Assembly: GCF_030580855.1 (NCBI RefSeq)
Contig: NZ_JAUQOP010000019.1
Coordinates: 1-64,000, forward strand
Reading direction: 5' to 3'
Source of the DNA: Pseudomonas citrullilanati
GTDB taxonomy: Bacteria; Pseudomonadota; Gammaproteobacteria; Pseudomonadales; Pseudomonadaceae
Length of the DNA stretch: 64,000 nt
Shown here: positions 29,930 through 39,065 of the stretch, piece by piece
How positions within the stretch are numbered: the first letter of the stretch is position 1
How the letters are laid out: the number at the start of each line of letters is the position of its first letter
Position numbers and translations under genes: made by a program
The notes under the pieces: model-generated
Database searches by the model: none
Told to the model about the DNA's origin: nothing
The model's input: the letters and a program-made list of their open reading frames with translations, nothing else

Positions 29930-31231
29930 TTGTTCTTTGAGCGCCACGGTGGTGGTGAACGGACCGTTCTCGTTCACCTGGATGGACAGGACCCTGAGGC
30001 GCGCGAAGATCCGCAGGAGTTTCAGGAATTGGCACTTTCGGCCGGCGCCGAGACCGTCGCGTTCTTCAACGTGCCGCGTCATCGGCCAACCGCCAAGTTC
30101 CTGATCGGCAGTGGCAAGGTCGAGGAGTTGCGCGACCTGGTCAAGGCCGAGCACGTCGACCTGGTGATTTTCAATCACATCCTCACGCCCAGTCAGGAGC
30201 GCAACCTCGAACGTGTCTTCGAGTGTCGCGTGATCGACCGGACCGGGCTGATCCTCGATATATTCGCCCAACGCGCCCGCACCCATGAAGGCAAGCTCCA
30301 GGTCGAACTGGCCCAGCTTGAGCACATGAGTACGCGGCTGGTTCGTGGCTGGACTCACCTTGAGCGGCAAAAGGGTGGTATCGGCCTGCGCGGCCCGGGT
30401 GAAACCCAGCTGGAGACCGACCGGCGCCTGCTGCGGGTTCGCCTGCGCCAGATCAAGGGGCGCCTGGAGAAGGTCCGCAGCCAGCGCGAGCAATCGCGCC
30501 GCGGTCGCAAGCGCGCGGAGATCCCGACGGTTTCACTGGTGGGCTATACCAACGCCGGCAAATCGACCCTGTTCAACAACGTCACCCAATCCGACGTCTA
30601 CGCCGCCGACCAGCTGTTCGCCACGCTCGACCCGACCCTGCGCCGGCTCGACCTGGACGACCTCGGGCCGATCGTGCTGGCCGACACCGTGGGCTTCATC
30701 CGTCACCTGCCGCACAAACTGGTCGAGGCTTTCCGGGCTACGCTCGAAGAGTCGAGCAACTCCGACCTGCTGCTGCACGTGATCGATGCCGCCGAACCGG
30801 ACCGGATGCTGCAGATCGAGCAGGTGATGGTGGTGCTGGGCGAGATCGGGGCCCAGGACTTGCCGATCCTCGAGGTATACAACAAACTCGATTTGCTCGA
30901 AGGCGTGGAACCGCAGATCCAGCGCGATGCCGATGGCAAGCCGCAACGGGTCTGGCTGTCGGCCCGCGACGGCACCGGCCTGGACCTGCTCAAGCAGGCG
31001 GTGGCCGAGCTGCTGGGGGACGACCTGTTCGTGGGGACCCTGAAGTTGCCGCAACGTTTTGCCCGGCTGCGTGCCCAGTTCTTCGAGCTGGGTGCGGTGC
31101 AGAAAGAAGAACACGACGAAGAAGGTACCTGCCTGCTGGCAGTGCGCCTGCCTCGATCGGAGCTGAACCGTCTGGTCAGTCGCGAAGGGCTGCAACCGAT
31201 GGAATTCATCGAGCAACACACTTTGCAATAA
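29930..31231 (+). CDS. hflX: ribosome-associated GTPase HflX
   Basis: HflX splits stalled 70S ribosomes under stress. It starts at TTG 29930 (MFFERHGGGER), 12 bp after hfq with GGAGCC upstream, giving 433 aa. The HflX signature GGIGLRGPGETQ (149-160) precedes the G domain: GYTNAGKST (205-213), DTVGFIRHLP and NKLD. Length and start codon agree with Pseudomonas homologues as I remember them. Confidence 0.95.
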   Translation: MFFERHGGGERTVLVHLDGQDPEAREDPQEFQELALSAGAETVAFFNVPRHRPTAKFLIGSGKVEELRDLVKAEHVDLVIFNHILTPSQERNLERVFECRVIDRTGLILDIFAQRARTHEGKLQVELAQLEHMSTRLVRGWTHLERQKGGIGLRGPGETQLETDRRLLRVRLRQIKGRLEKVRSQREQSRRGRKRAEIPTVSLVGYTNAGKSTLFNNVTQSDVYAADQLFATLDPTLRRLDLDDLGPIVLADTVGFIRHLPHKLVEAFRATLEESSNSDLLLHVIDAAEPDRMLQIEQVMVVLGEIGAQDLPILEVYNKLDLLEGVEPQIQRDADGKPQRVWLSARDGTGLDLLKQAVAELLGDDLFVGTLKLPQRFARLRAQFFELGAVQKEEHDEEGTCLLAVRLPRSELNRLVSREGLQPMEFIEQHTLQ

Positions 31232-31316
31232 AAGCCTGAGAAAGCGGTGTCAGGCATTCTGTAGCATTGGTCGGCGCGCCGTGGGTGCGTCTTTGCTTTA
31301 TCAGATGGAGAGCGCT

Positions 31317-32492
31317 ATGGCTTGGAATGAGCCGGGTGGCAACTCGAACAATCAGGATCCCTGGGGTGGCAAGCGTCGTAACAACGGCGACCGCAAGGGC
31401 CCGCCGGATCTCGACGAGGCCTTCCGAAAGCTGCAGGAAAGCCTGAACGGTTTGTTCGGTGGTGGTAAGAAACGCGGTGACGATGGCGGCGGCCGTCCGG
31501 GCAAGGGCGGCGGTTTCGGCCTGCTCGGCATCGGGCTCGTCGTGTTGGCGGCTGTCTGGCTTTACAGCGCGGTCTATGTCGTGGACGAGCAGGAGCAGGC
31601 CGTGGTGCTGCGCTTCGGCAAGTACTACGAGACCGTCGGCCCGGGCCTGAATATCTATTTCCCGCCGATCGACCAGAAGTACCTCGAAAACGTCACGCGC
31701 GAGCGGGCGTACAGCAAGCAGGGCCAGATGCTCACCGAGGACGAGAACATCGTCGAGGTGCCGCTGACCGTGCAGTACAAGATCACCAACCTGCAGGACT
31801 TCGTGCTGAACGTCGACCAGCCGGAAGTGAGCCTGCAGCACGCGACCGAAAGTGCCCTGCGCCACGTGGTGGGTTCCACCGCCATGGACCAGGTGCTGAC
31901 CGAAGGCCGCGAGCTGATGGCCAGCGAGATCAAGGAACGCCTGCAACGGTTCCTCGACACCTATCGTACCGGCATCACCGTGACCCAGGTGAACGTACAG
32001 AGCGCGGCGGCACCGCGTGAAGTGCAGGAAGCCTTCGATGACGTGATCCGTGCCCGTGAAGACGAGCAGCGTTCGCGCAACCAGGCCGAGACCTATGCCA
32101 ACGGCGTCGTGCCGGAGGCACGCGGCCAGGCCCAGCGCATCATCGAGGATGCCAACGGCTACCGCGACGAAGTGGTGTCCCGCGCCAAGGGTGAGGCCGA
32201 TCGCTTCACCAAGCTGGTGGCCGAGTACCGCAAGGCTCCCGAGGTGACCCGTCAGCGCCTGTACCTGGACACCATGCAGGAAGTCTTCAGCAACACCAGC
32301 AAGGTCCTCGTGACCGGCAACAAGAACGGCCAGAGCAACCTGCTGTACCTGCCGCTGGACAAGATGGTCGAAGGCGGTCGCAACACCGCCACGCCGCCTG
32401 TCGGCAGCACGTCGGCCGCCAGCAATGAAGCCAACGCCCGTGCGGCGGCGGACCTGCAGCAACAGCAAGCACGTACCAGGGAGAGTCGCTGA
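31317..32492 (+). CDS. hflK: FtsH modulator HflK
   Basis: HflK and HflC are SPFH/prohibitin-type membrane proteins that cage the FtsH protease. I use ATG 31317 (MAWNEPGGNSNNQDPWGG) with GGAG upstream, giving 391 aa. A Gly/Asn-rich cytoplasmic N-terminus precedes one transmembrane helix (about 68-90). The SPFH domain (VVDEQEQAVVLRFGKYYETV onward) is periplasmic. A coiled-coil and a Gln/Ala-rich tail close it. It overlaps hflC by one base. Confidence 0.96.
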   Translation: MAWNEPGGNSNNQDPWGGKRRNNGDRKGPPDLDEAFRKLQESLNGLFGGGKKRGDDGGGRPGKGGGFGLLGIGLVVLAAVWLYSAVYVVDEQEQAVVLRFGKYYETVGPGLNIYFPPIDQKYLENVTRERAYSKQGQMLTEDENIVEVPLTVQYKITNLQDFVLNVDQPEVSLQHATESALRHVVGSTAMDQVLTEGRELMASEIKERLQRFLDTYRTGITVTQVNVQSAAAPREVQEAFDDVIRAREDEQRSRNQAETYANGVVPEARGQAQRIIEDANGYRDEVVSRAKGEADRFTKLVAEYRKAPEVTRQRLYLDTMQEVFSNTSKVLVTGNKNGQSNLLYLPLDKMVEGGRNTATPPVGSTSAASNEANARAAADLQQQQARTRESR

Positions 32493-33361
32493 TGAGCAAT
32501 AAATCGCTGATCGCCCTTATTGTCGGTGTCGTCGTGGCGATCGCTGCCTGGAACTGCTTCTACATCGTGGCTCAGACCGAGCGTGCGGTGTTGCTGCAAT
32601 TCGGCCGCGTGGTCCAGGCTGATGTCCAGCCGGGGCTGCATGTGAAAGTGCCGTACGTCAACAAGGTGCGCAAGTTCGACGCTCGCCTGATGACGCTGGA
32701 TGCGCCGACGCAACGTTTCCTGACGCTGGAAAAGAAAGCCGTGATGGTGGATGCCTACGCCAAGTGGCGGGTGAAGGATGCCGAGCGCTTCTACACTGCG
32801 ACCTCGGGCCTGAAGCAGATCGCCGACGAGCGCCTGTCCCGTCGCCTGGAATCGGGCCTGCGTGACCAGTTCGGCAAGCGCACGCTGCATGAAGTGGTGT
32901 CCGGCGAGCGTGATGCGCTCATGGCCGACATCACCCGTTCGCTGAACTCGATGGCGGAAAAGGAGCTGGGGATCGAGGTGATCGATGTCCGGGTCAAGGC
33001 CATCGACCTGCCGAAGGAAGTGAACCGCAGCGTGTTCGAGCGGATGAGCACCGAGCGTGAGCGCGAAGCCCGTGAGCACCGTGCCAAGGGTAACGAGTTG
33101 GCGGAAGGTATCCGTGCCGACGCCGATCGCCAGCGCCGCGTGCTGCTGGCCGAAGCCTATCGTGAATCGGAAGAGGTTCGCGGTGATGGCGACGCCCAGG
33201 CGGCGGCGATCTACGCCAAGGCCTACGGCCAGGACCAGGAGTTCTACGGGTTCTATCGTAGCCTGCGTGCCTACCGTGAAAGCTTCGCGAACAAATCCGA
33301 CGTCATGGTCCTGGACCCAAGCAGCGACTTCTTCCACTACCTGGAAAGGGCCAAGCCTTGA
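32492..33361 (+). CDS. hflC: FtsH modulator HflC
   Basis: This 289-aa SPFH partner of HflK has an N-terminal transmembrane helix (about 5-25, LIALIVGVVVAIAAWNCFYI), SPFH core AQTERAVLLQFGRVV, and a helical C-terminus with EREAREHRAKGNELAEGI. Its ATG overlaps the hflK stop. It ends 314 bp before hisZ. I see no DUF2065 gene after it, though I recall one there in P. aeruginosa. Confidence 0.96.
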   Translation: MSNKSLIALIVGVVVAIAAWNCFYIVAQTERAVLLQFGRVVQADVQPGLHVKVPYVNKVRKFDARLMTLDAPTQRFLTLEKKAVMVDAYAKWRVKDAERFYTATSGLKQIADERLSRRLESGLRDQFGKRTLHEVVSGERDALMADITRSLNSMAEKELGIEVIDVRVKAIDLPKEVNRSVFERMSTEREREAREHRAKGNELAEGIRADADRQRRVLLAEAYRESEEVRGDGDAQAAAIYAKAYGQDQEFYGFYRSLRAYRESFANKSDVMVLDPSSDFFHYLERAKP

Positions 33362-33675
33362 TACGACGTTGACCTGGAGTGCTCCGCCCGGCGGCTAAAG
33401 CGTCGGGCGGGGTGATCCTTTGGGAAAACGTGTGTATGATGCGGCAGCCGGGAAATTCCCGGCTTTTTTGCGTCTGCACGTTCGATTGCGGTTTCCAGTG
33501 CAGGCGTCGGGTTGAACGACCCGACAGGTTTTTCGAGGAAAGTGCCGGACGAGGCCGATTCAAGGGTCATTCGTCACGTCGCCCTTGCGCGTTGTTTGTG
33601 CAGCGGCCTGGCATTTTCTGCTTCACTCAAGGCTTGCCCGAGGGCTGGCCGCCCGGACCATAGGGGAATGGCGTA
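33362..33675. other. intergenic region between hflC and hisZ
   Basis: No convincing gene. It contains a GC-rich hairpin (CCGCCCG ... CGGGCGG, about 33385-33411), the strong terminator at 33446-33469 and about 200 bp that should hold the hisZ promoter. The GGGGAATGGCG before ATG 33676 includes the ribosome site. Confidence 0.6.
33446..33469 (+). terminator. intrinsic terminator after hflC
   Basis: The perfect palindrome AGCCGGGAAATTCCCGGCT (33446-33464) is followed by T residues. Confidence 0.85.
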
Positions 33676-34863
33676 ATGGCAACGGTAGACCGCTGGCTGC
33701 TGCCAGATGGCATCGAAGAAGTACTGCCACCGGAAGCTGCGCGTATCGAAGTAGCGCGTCGGCAGGTGTTGGATCTGTTCCAGAGCTGGGGTTACGAGTT
33801 CGTCGTCACCCCGCATATCGAGTACCTGGAATCCCTGCTGACCGGCGCGGGCCAGGACCTGGACCTGCGCACCTTCAAGGTCATCGACCCGCAATCGGGC
33901 CGGCAGATGGGCTTTCGCGCCGACATCACGCCGCAAGTGGCGCGCATCGATGCCCACACCCTGCGTCGTGAAGGGCCGAGCCGCCTGTGCTACGCCGGTA
34001 GCGTACTGCACGCCCAGCCACGGGCCCTGTCATCCTCGCGCAGCCCGATCCAGTTGGGCGCCGAGTTGTATGGCGACGCCAGCCCGAGCAGCGACGTGGA
34101 AGTCATCAGCCTGATGTTGGCCATGCTGCAACTGGCCGACGTACCGGATGTCCACATGGACCTGGGGCATGTCGGCATCTACCGCGGCCTGGCCCGTGCG
34201 GCCGGTTTGTCCGGCGAAGTGGAGCAGCAGCTGTTCGACGCGCTGCAACGCAAGGCCATCGACGAGGTCATCAGCCTGACCGAAGGCCTGCCTGCCGACC
34301 TGTCCGGCATGCTGCGGGCACTGGTGGACTTGTGCGGGGGGCGAGAAGTATTGGCGGCTGCCCGCGAGCGCCTGGCCCATGCGCCGGCACCGGTACTGGC
34401 GGCGCTGGACGACCTGCTGGCGATTGCCGAGCGCTTGTCGGTGCGTTTCCCGGACCTGCCCCTGTATTTCGACCTGGGTGAGTTGCGCGGTTATCACTAC
34501 CACACCGGCGTCGTGTTCGCCGTATTCGTACCGGGCGTCGGCCAGTCCATCGCCCAGGGCGGTCGCTACGACGACATCGGTGCCGACTTCGGTCGTGCCC
34601 GTCCGGCGACCGGTTTCTCTACCGATTTGAAAACCCTGGTGACCCTGGGGCGTGCTGAAGTCGAGCTACCGTCTGGCGGTATCTGGATGCCTGACAGTAC
34701 GGATGCGGCACTCTGGCAGTTGGTCTGCCAGTTGCGCGGCGAGGGTCAGCGTGTCGTCCAGGCCTTGCCTGGGCAACCTGTGGCCGCCGCCCGTGAAGCG
34801 GACTGCGACCGGCAATTGATTCAGCAGAATGGGCTTTGGCAAGTATTGCCGCTGGCTTCTTGA
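33676..34863 (+). CDS. hisZ: ATP phosphoribosyltransferase regulatory subunit HisZ
   Basis: HisZ is a catalytically inactive paralogue of histidyl-tRNA synthetase that forms the active ATP-PRT with short-form HisG, the first step of histidine synthesis. The 395-aa protein has class II synthetase-like segments: [17 protein letters not shown] at the start, [19 protein letters not shown] (motif 2-like), [13 protein letters not shown] and GGRYDDIG. It sits directly upstream of purA (54 bp), as is usual in Pseudomonas. Confidence 0.95.
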   Translation: MATVDRWLLPDGIEEVLPPEAARIEVARRQVLDLFQSWGYEFVVTPHIEYLESLLTGAGQDLDLRTFKVIDPQSGRQMGFRADITPQVARIDAHTLRREGPSRLCYAGSVLHAQPRALSSSRSPIQLGAELYGDASPSSDVEVISLMLAMLQLADVPDVHMDLGHVGIYRGLARAAGLSGEVEQQLFDALQRKAIDEVISLTEGLPADLSGMLRALVDLCGGREVLAAARERLAHAPAPVLAALDDLLAIAERLSVRFPDLPLYFDLGELRGYHYHTGVVFAVFVPGVGQSIAQGGRYDDIGADFGRARPATGFSTDLKTLVTLGRAEVELPSGGIWMPDSTDAALWQLVCQLRGEGQRVVQALPGQPVAAAREADCDRQLIQQNGLWQVLPLAS

Positions 34864-36210
<1,347 letters not shown>

Positions 36211-36231
36211 TAAGTCGTTGATGTAAAAAGC

Positions 36232-36262
36232 AAAGGACCCTCATTTGGGTCCTTTGTCGTTT
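36232..36262 (+). terminator. intrinsic terminator after purA
   Basis: Stem AAAGGACCC (36232-36240) / GGGTCCTTT (36247-36255) with a six-base loop, followed by GTCGTTT. Confidence 0.85.
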
Positions 36263-36359
36263 CGGCTGCCGAGCGGCATGACACTTGCTACGCAACTCCA
36301 TTACAGGCAACTCTTGACGAGTGCCATCAATTTAATGGCGTTTGGTAGAGGGATTTCAC

Positions 36360-38294
36360 GTGTCGGCCGTTCTCTCACTGTTACAAAGCCGTTTATTACG
36401 GCCCGTGTTCGTTACCCTCGGTATCGCCCTTTTGGTGCAGGTGCTGGTGGCCGTCGCGCTGACTCGAAGCACTGTCACGGCGCTGGAAGCCGATCTCGGT
36501 GCGCGTTTGGGTGCAGACAGCCAGAAACTTTCGGCAGAGCTGGAGCAGGCCGGGCGTGAAGTCACGTCGAGCCTGGATAGCCTGTCCGCCAGCACGCGGC
36601 AGCGGCTGAATGCCGGCTTGTCCGCGCGGCTGAAGGACGAGCAGGCCCAGTTGCGTGGGGCGCTGGAGAAAGACTTGCGCGATTCCGCCAATGATATGGC
36701 GCAACTGCTGGCTTCCGTCGCGCCCCGCGCCATGTGGGACAGTGACGTGCCGACCCTTTCCGAATTCGCCCGTCGGGCCCAGCGCAATCCCAATGTGCTG
36801 TTCGTCATCTATGACGACGCCGCCGGTGAGCACCTGACGCGCTATCTGAACCGGGAAAACCCGGTCAACAAGGCGTTGCTGGAAAAAGGCAAGGGTGAGC
36901 GGGCGCTGGACAAGGTCCTGGATGCGGCGAAGAACGATCCATCGGTTTATTACCTCGAAGCTTCGATCAACCCCAATGGCGTGGAAATCGGCAAGGTATT
37001 GATGGGGGTTTCCACCGCTTCGGTTGAAACCGACCTCAAGGCCCTGGACCAGCGCTTCTCGGCGTTGATCGCCAGCAGCGACCAGTTGGTGGGCGACAGC
37101 CTCAAGGGGGCTGCCGCCGACAGTGCGAGCGCGATGCGCGGTCGCCTGCAATCGGCGCAGGCCACGGCCACGCAAATGCAGACCAACACGTCCGGCGCCG
37201 TGCAGGAGGCGGCGGGCACCTTGCGCTGGCGCATCGGCCTCGGCCTGGCCCTGGTGGGCGCTGGCGTCCTGTTGCTGTTGGCCGTGGTGCTGGGGCGTCG
37301 GGTGGTCAATCGCCTGAAGCTGCTGATCGCGGCGATGAACGACCTGGCGGCGGGCGAGGGCGACCTGACCAAGCGCGTGCAAATCAACAGCAAGGACGAG
37401 ATCGGCGACATGGCCTCGGCGGTCAATCGCTTCGTGGACAAGTTGCAACCCATCGTGCGGGAGGCGGGAGATGTTGCCCAGCGAACCGGCGTGGAAATCG
37501 GCGCGATGACCTTGCGCAACTCCGGCGCCGATGCGGCCGCCGGGATGCAGCGTGATGAAGTGGCCGAGAGTCTGCGGGCGCTGTCGCAAATGGCCGACGA
37601 AGCCCAATCGGAAAGCCAGGCGATGCAGGCAGCCTTGCAGCAGGTGGCGGAGATTCGCCAGGCCACGGACGAAACCACGCGCACGTCGGCCAAGGTCAGT
37701 GGCTTGATCGAGGCGCTGGCCGGGCAAGTGGACACCGGCGCGAAAGTGATCGAGCGGCTGGCGCAGCAGAGCGAGCAGATCGAAGTGGTGCTGACCGTGA
37801 TCCATGGCATTGCCGAGCAGACCAACCTGCTGGCCTTGAACGCCGCCATCGAAGCGGCGCGAGCCGGCGAGACCGGGCGCGGGTTTGCGGTGGTGGCGGA
37901 TGAAGTGCGGGCGTTGGCGAGCAAGACCCAGAGTTCGACGGGGGACATCCAGGCGCACATCGTGGCCCTCCAGCAGGGCGCTCGCGAGGCCGTGGCGGCG
38001 ATTGGCCTGGCGGGGCGCCAGGCCAGCGAGGGTTTGCTGGTCCTGCGTGACAGTGCGCGCTTGCAGCAGACGGTGCAGACGTCGGTGGAGCAGGTGCATG
38101 CGGCGATTGGCCTGGCGACCCAGGCGGCGGCTCATCAGGCCCAGGGGGCGCAGGCGGTGCGCGGGCGGGTGGAGACCATTCACGTCCAGGCTGAGAAAGC
38201 GGCCCAGGCGGTGGTCGAGACGACGGCCAGTGGCAAGGTGTTGGACAGCCTGGCGGCGCAGTTGAAGGCCAGCCTGGGGCAGTTCCGAGCCTGA
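36360..38294 (+). CDS. methyl-accepting chemotaxis protein
   Basis: This 644-aa transmembrane chemoreceptor starts at GTG 36360, with AGAGGGATT just upstream. The in-frame TTG at 36342 is less likely. TM1 is about residues 12-36 and TM2 about 292-314. The periplasmic ligand region between them is long and mostly helical. A HAMP domain (about 315-367) follows, then the signalling hairpin with [20 protein letters not shown] and [14 protein letters not shown]. There is no C-terminal CheR-binding pentapeptide. The ligand cannot be read from the sequence. It follows the purA terminator, so it should have its own promoter. Confidence 0.93.
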   Translation: MSAVLSLLQSRLLRPVFVTLGIALLVQVLVAVALTRSTVTALEADLGARLGADSQKLSAELEQAGREVTSSLDSLSASTRQRLNAGLSARLKDEQAQLRGALEKDLRDSANDMAQLLASVAPRAMWDSDVPTLSEFARRAQRNPNVLFVIYDDAAGEHLTRYLNRENPVNKALLEKGKGERALDKVLDAAKNDPSVYYLEASINPNGVEIGKVLMGVSTASVETDLKALDQRFSALIASSDQLVGDSLKGAAADSASAMRGRLQSAQATATQMQTNTSGAVQEAAGTLRWRIGLGLALVGAGVLLLLAVVLGRRVVNRLKLLIAAMNDLAAGEGDLTKRVQINSKDEIGDMASAVNRFVDKLQPIVREAGDVAQRTGVEIGAMTLRNSGADAAAGMQRDEVAESLRALSQMADEAQSESQAMQAALQQVAEIRQATDETTRTSAKVSGLIEALAGQVDTGAKVIERLAQQSEQIEVVLTVIHGIAEQTNLLALNAAIEAARAGETGRGFAVVADEVRALASKTQSSTGDIQAHIVALQQGAREAVAAIGLAGRQASEGLLVLRDSARLQQTVQTSVEQVHAAIGLATQAAAHQAQGAQAVRGRVETIHVQAEKAAQAVVETTASGKVLDSLAAQLKASLGQFRA

Positions 38295-38314
38295 TCGGGC
38301 GGCTGGGTTGACCT

Positions 38315-38392
38315 GATCGCGAGCAGGCTCGCTCCCACATGGATCGCATCGAACAGCGTTCCACCGTGGGGGCGAGCCTGCGCACGATAGCG
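38315..38392. repeat. type-1 REP pair, degenerate right half
   Basis: GCGAGCAGGCTCGCTCCCAC and the altered inverted unit GTGGGGGCGAGCCTGCGCAC. Confidence 0.75.
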
Positions 38393-38428
38393 ATTCCAGC
38401 GACTCGGATATGTCCAGGGCCGAAACGC

Positions 38429-38452
38429 AAAAACCCGCTTTCGCGGGTTTTT
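38429..38452 (-). terminator. terminator of the distal tRNA-Leu copy
   Basis: Stem AAAAACCCGC (38429-38438) / GCGGGTTTTT (38443-38452). It can act on both strands and ends the minus-strand tRNA-Leu unit. Confidence 0.8.
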
Positions 38453-38487
38453 GTGAGGTCCAAGGTCTTCAACCTTGAATCTTGAAT

Positions 38488-38574
38488 TGGTGCCCAGAAG
38501 AAGACTCGAACTTCCACGACCTTGCGGTCACCAGCACCTGAAGCTGGCGTGTCTACCAATTTCACCATCTGGGC
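38488..38574 (-). tRNA. tRNA-Leu (anticodon CAG), copy 1
   Basis: Read on the minus strand the 87-nt gene starts GCCCAGATGGTGAAATTGG. Acceptor GCCCAGA pairs with TCTGGGC, the discriminator is A and CCA is encoded. The anticodon stem CCAGC/GCTGG holds the loop TTCAGGT, so the anticodon is CAG, reading CUG. A long variable arm (ACC GCAA GGT) fits Leu, and GTTCGAGTC is the T loop. Confidence 0.96.
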
Positions 38575-38608
38575 AGCATCTTCAGCGTTGCCGCTGTTGA
38601 TGTGGCGC

Positions 38609-38637
38609 ACTATACGGAGCGCGTTTTGATCTGTAAA
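38609..38637 (-). promoter_or_regulatory. sigma70 promoter of tRNA-Leu copy 1
   Basis: On the minus strand: TTTACA (38637-38632), 17-bp spacer, TATAGT (38614-38609), then CGCGCC-type sequence about 35 bp before the tRNA. Confidence 0.8.
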
Positions 38638-38691
38638 CCCCTGTTTTTGTTTTAGTAATTGCCTGGTGAATTTTCTGGGGCGCAGAAATGC

Positions 38692-38716
38692 AAAAACCCG
38701 CTTTCGCGGGTTTCTG
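38692..38716 (-). terminator. terminator of tRNA-Leu copy 2
   Basis: Minus-strand stem AAACCCGC/GCGGGTTT (38713-38706 with 38701-38694), followed by a T run. It nearly copies the hairpin at 38429. Confidence 0.8.
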
Positions 38717-38751
38717 TAAAGCTGGCAGATCGTTGATCGGCTGCTTGAAAT

Positions 38752-38838
38752 TGGTGCCCAGAAGAAGACTCGAACTTCCACGACCTTGCGGTCACCAGCA
38801 CCTGAAGCTGGCGTGTCTACCAATTTCACCATCTGGGC
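38752..38838 (-). tRNA. tRNA-Leu (anticodon CAG), copy 2
   Basis: This 87-nt gene reads the same as copy 1, including the encoded CCA. It lies upstream of copy 1 on the same (minus) strand, 177 bp away, and has its own promoter and terminator. Confidence 0.96.
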
Positions 38839-38874
38839 AGTATCGGCAACGTGTGTGCGTCGTCGATGGCGCGC

Positions 38875-38903
38875 ACTATACGGAGCGTGTTTTTAACTGT
38901 AAA
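38875..38903 (-). promoter_or_regulatory. sigma70 promoter of tRNA-Leu copy 2
   Basis: On the minus strand: TTTACA (38903-38898), 17-bp spacer, TATAGT (38880-38875). Sequence around both hexamers is shared with the copy 1 promoter. Confidence 0.8.
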
Positions 38904-39065
38904 CCCCTCTTGGTAAAAAAACCTGGAAATTTCACGAGCGGCGCGATCCAGGGCTCCGGTGGAGGGTCTAACGACTTCGGAAACAGGATTCAGTTGCCTG
39001 AAATTTCCCGTTTCATTAAGCCTATGCCAAACTAACCCGCATATAGACAAGGTGAAAACTCTCTA

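Noticed and set aside
36313..36345. FliA promoter before the chemoreceptor gene
   Set aside because: GCCATCAA resembles a sigma28 -10, but the octamer 11 bp upstream (CAGGCAAC) does not resemble TAAAGTTT.
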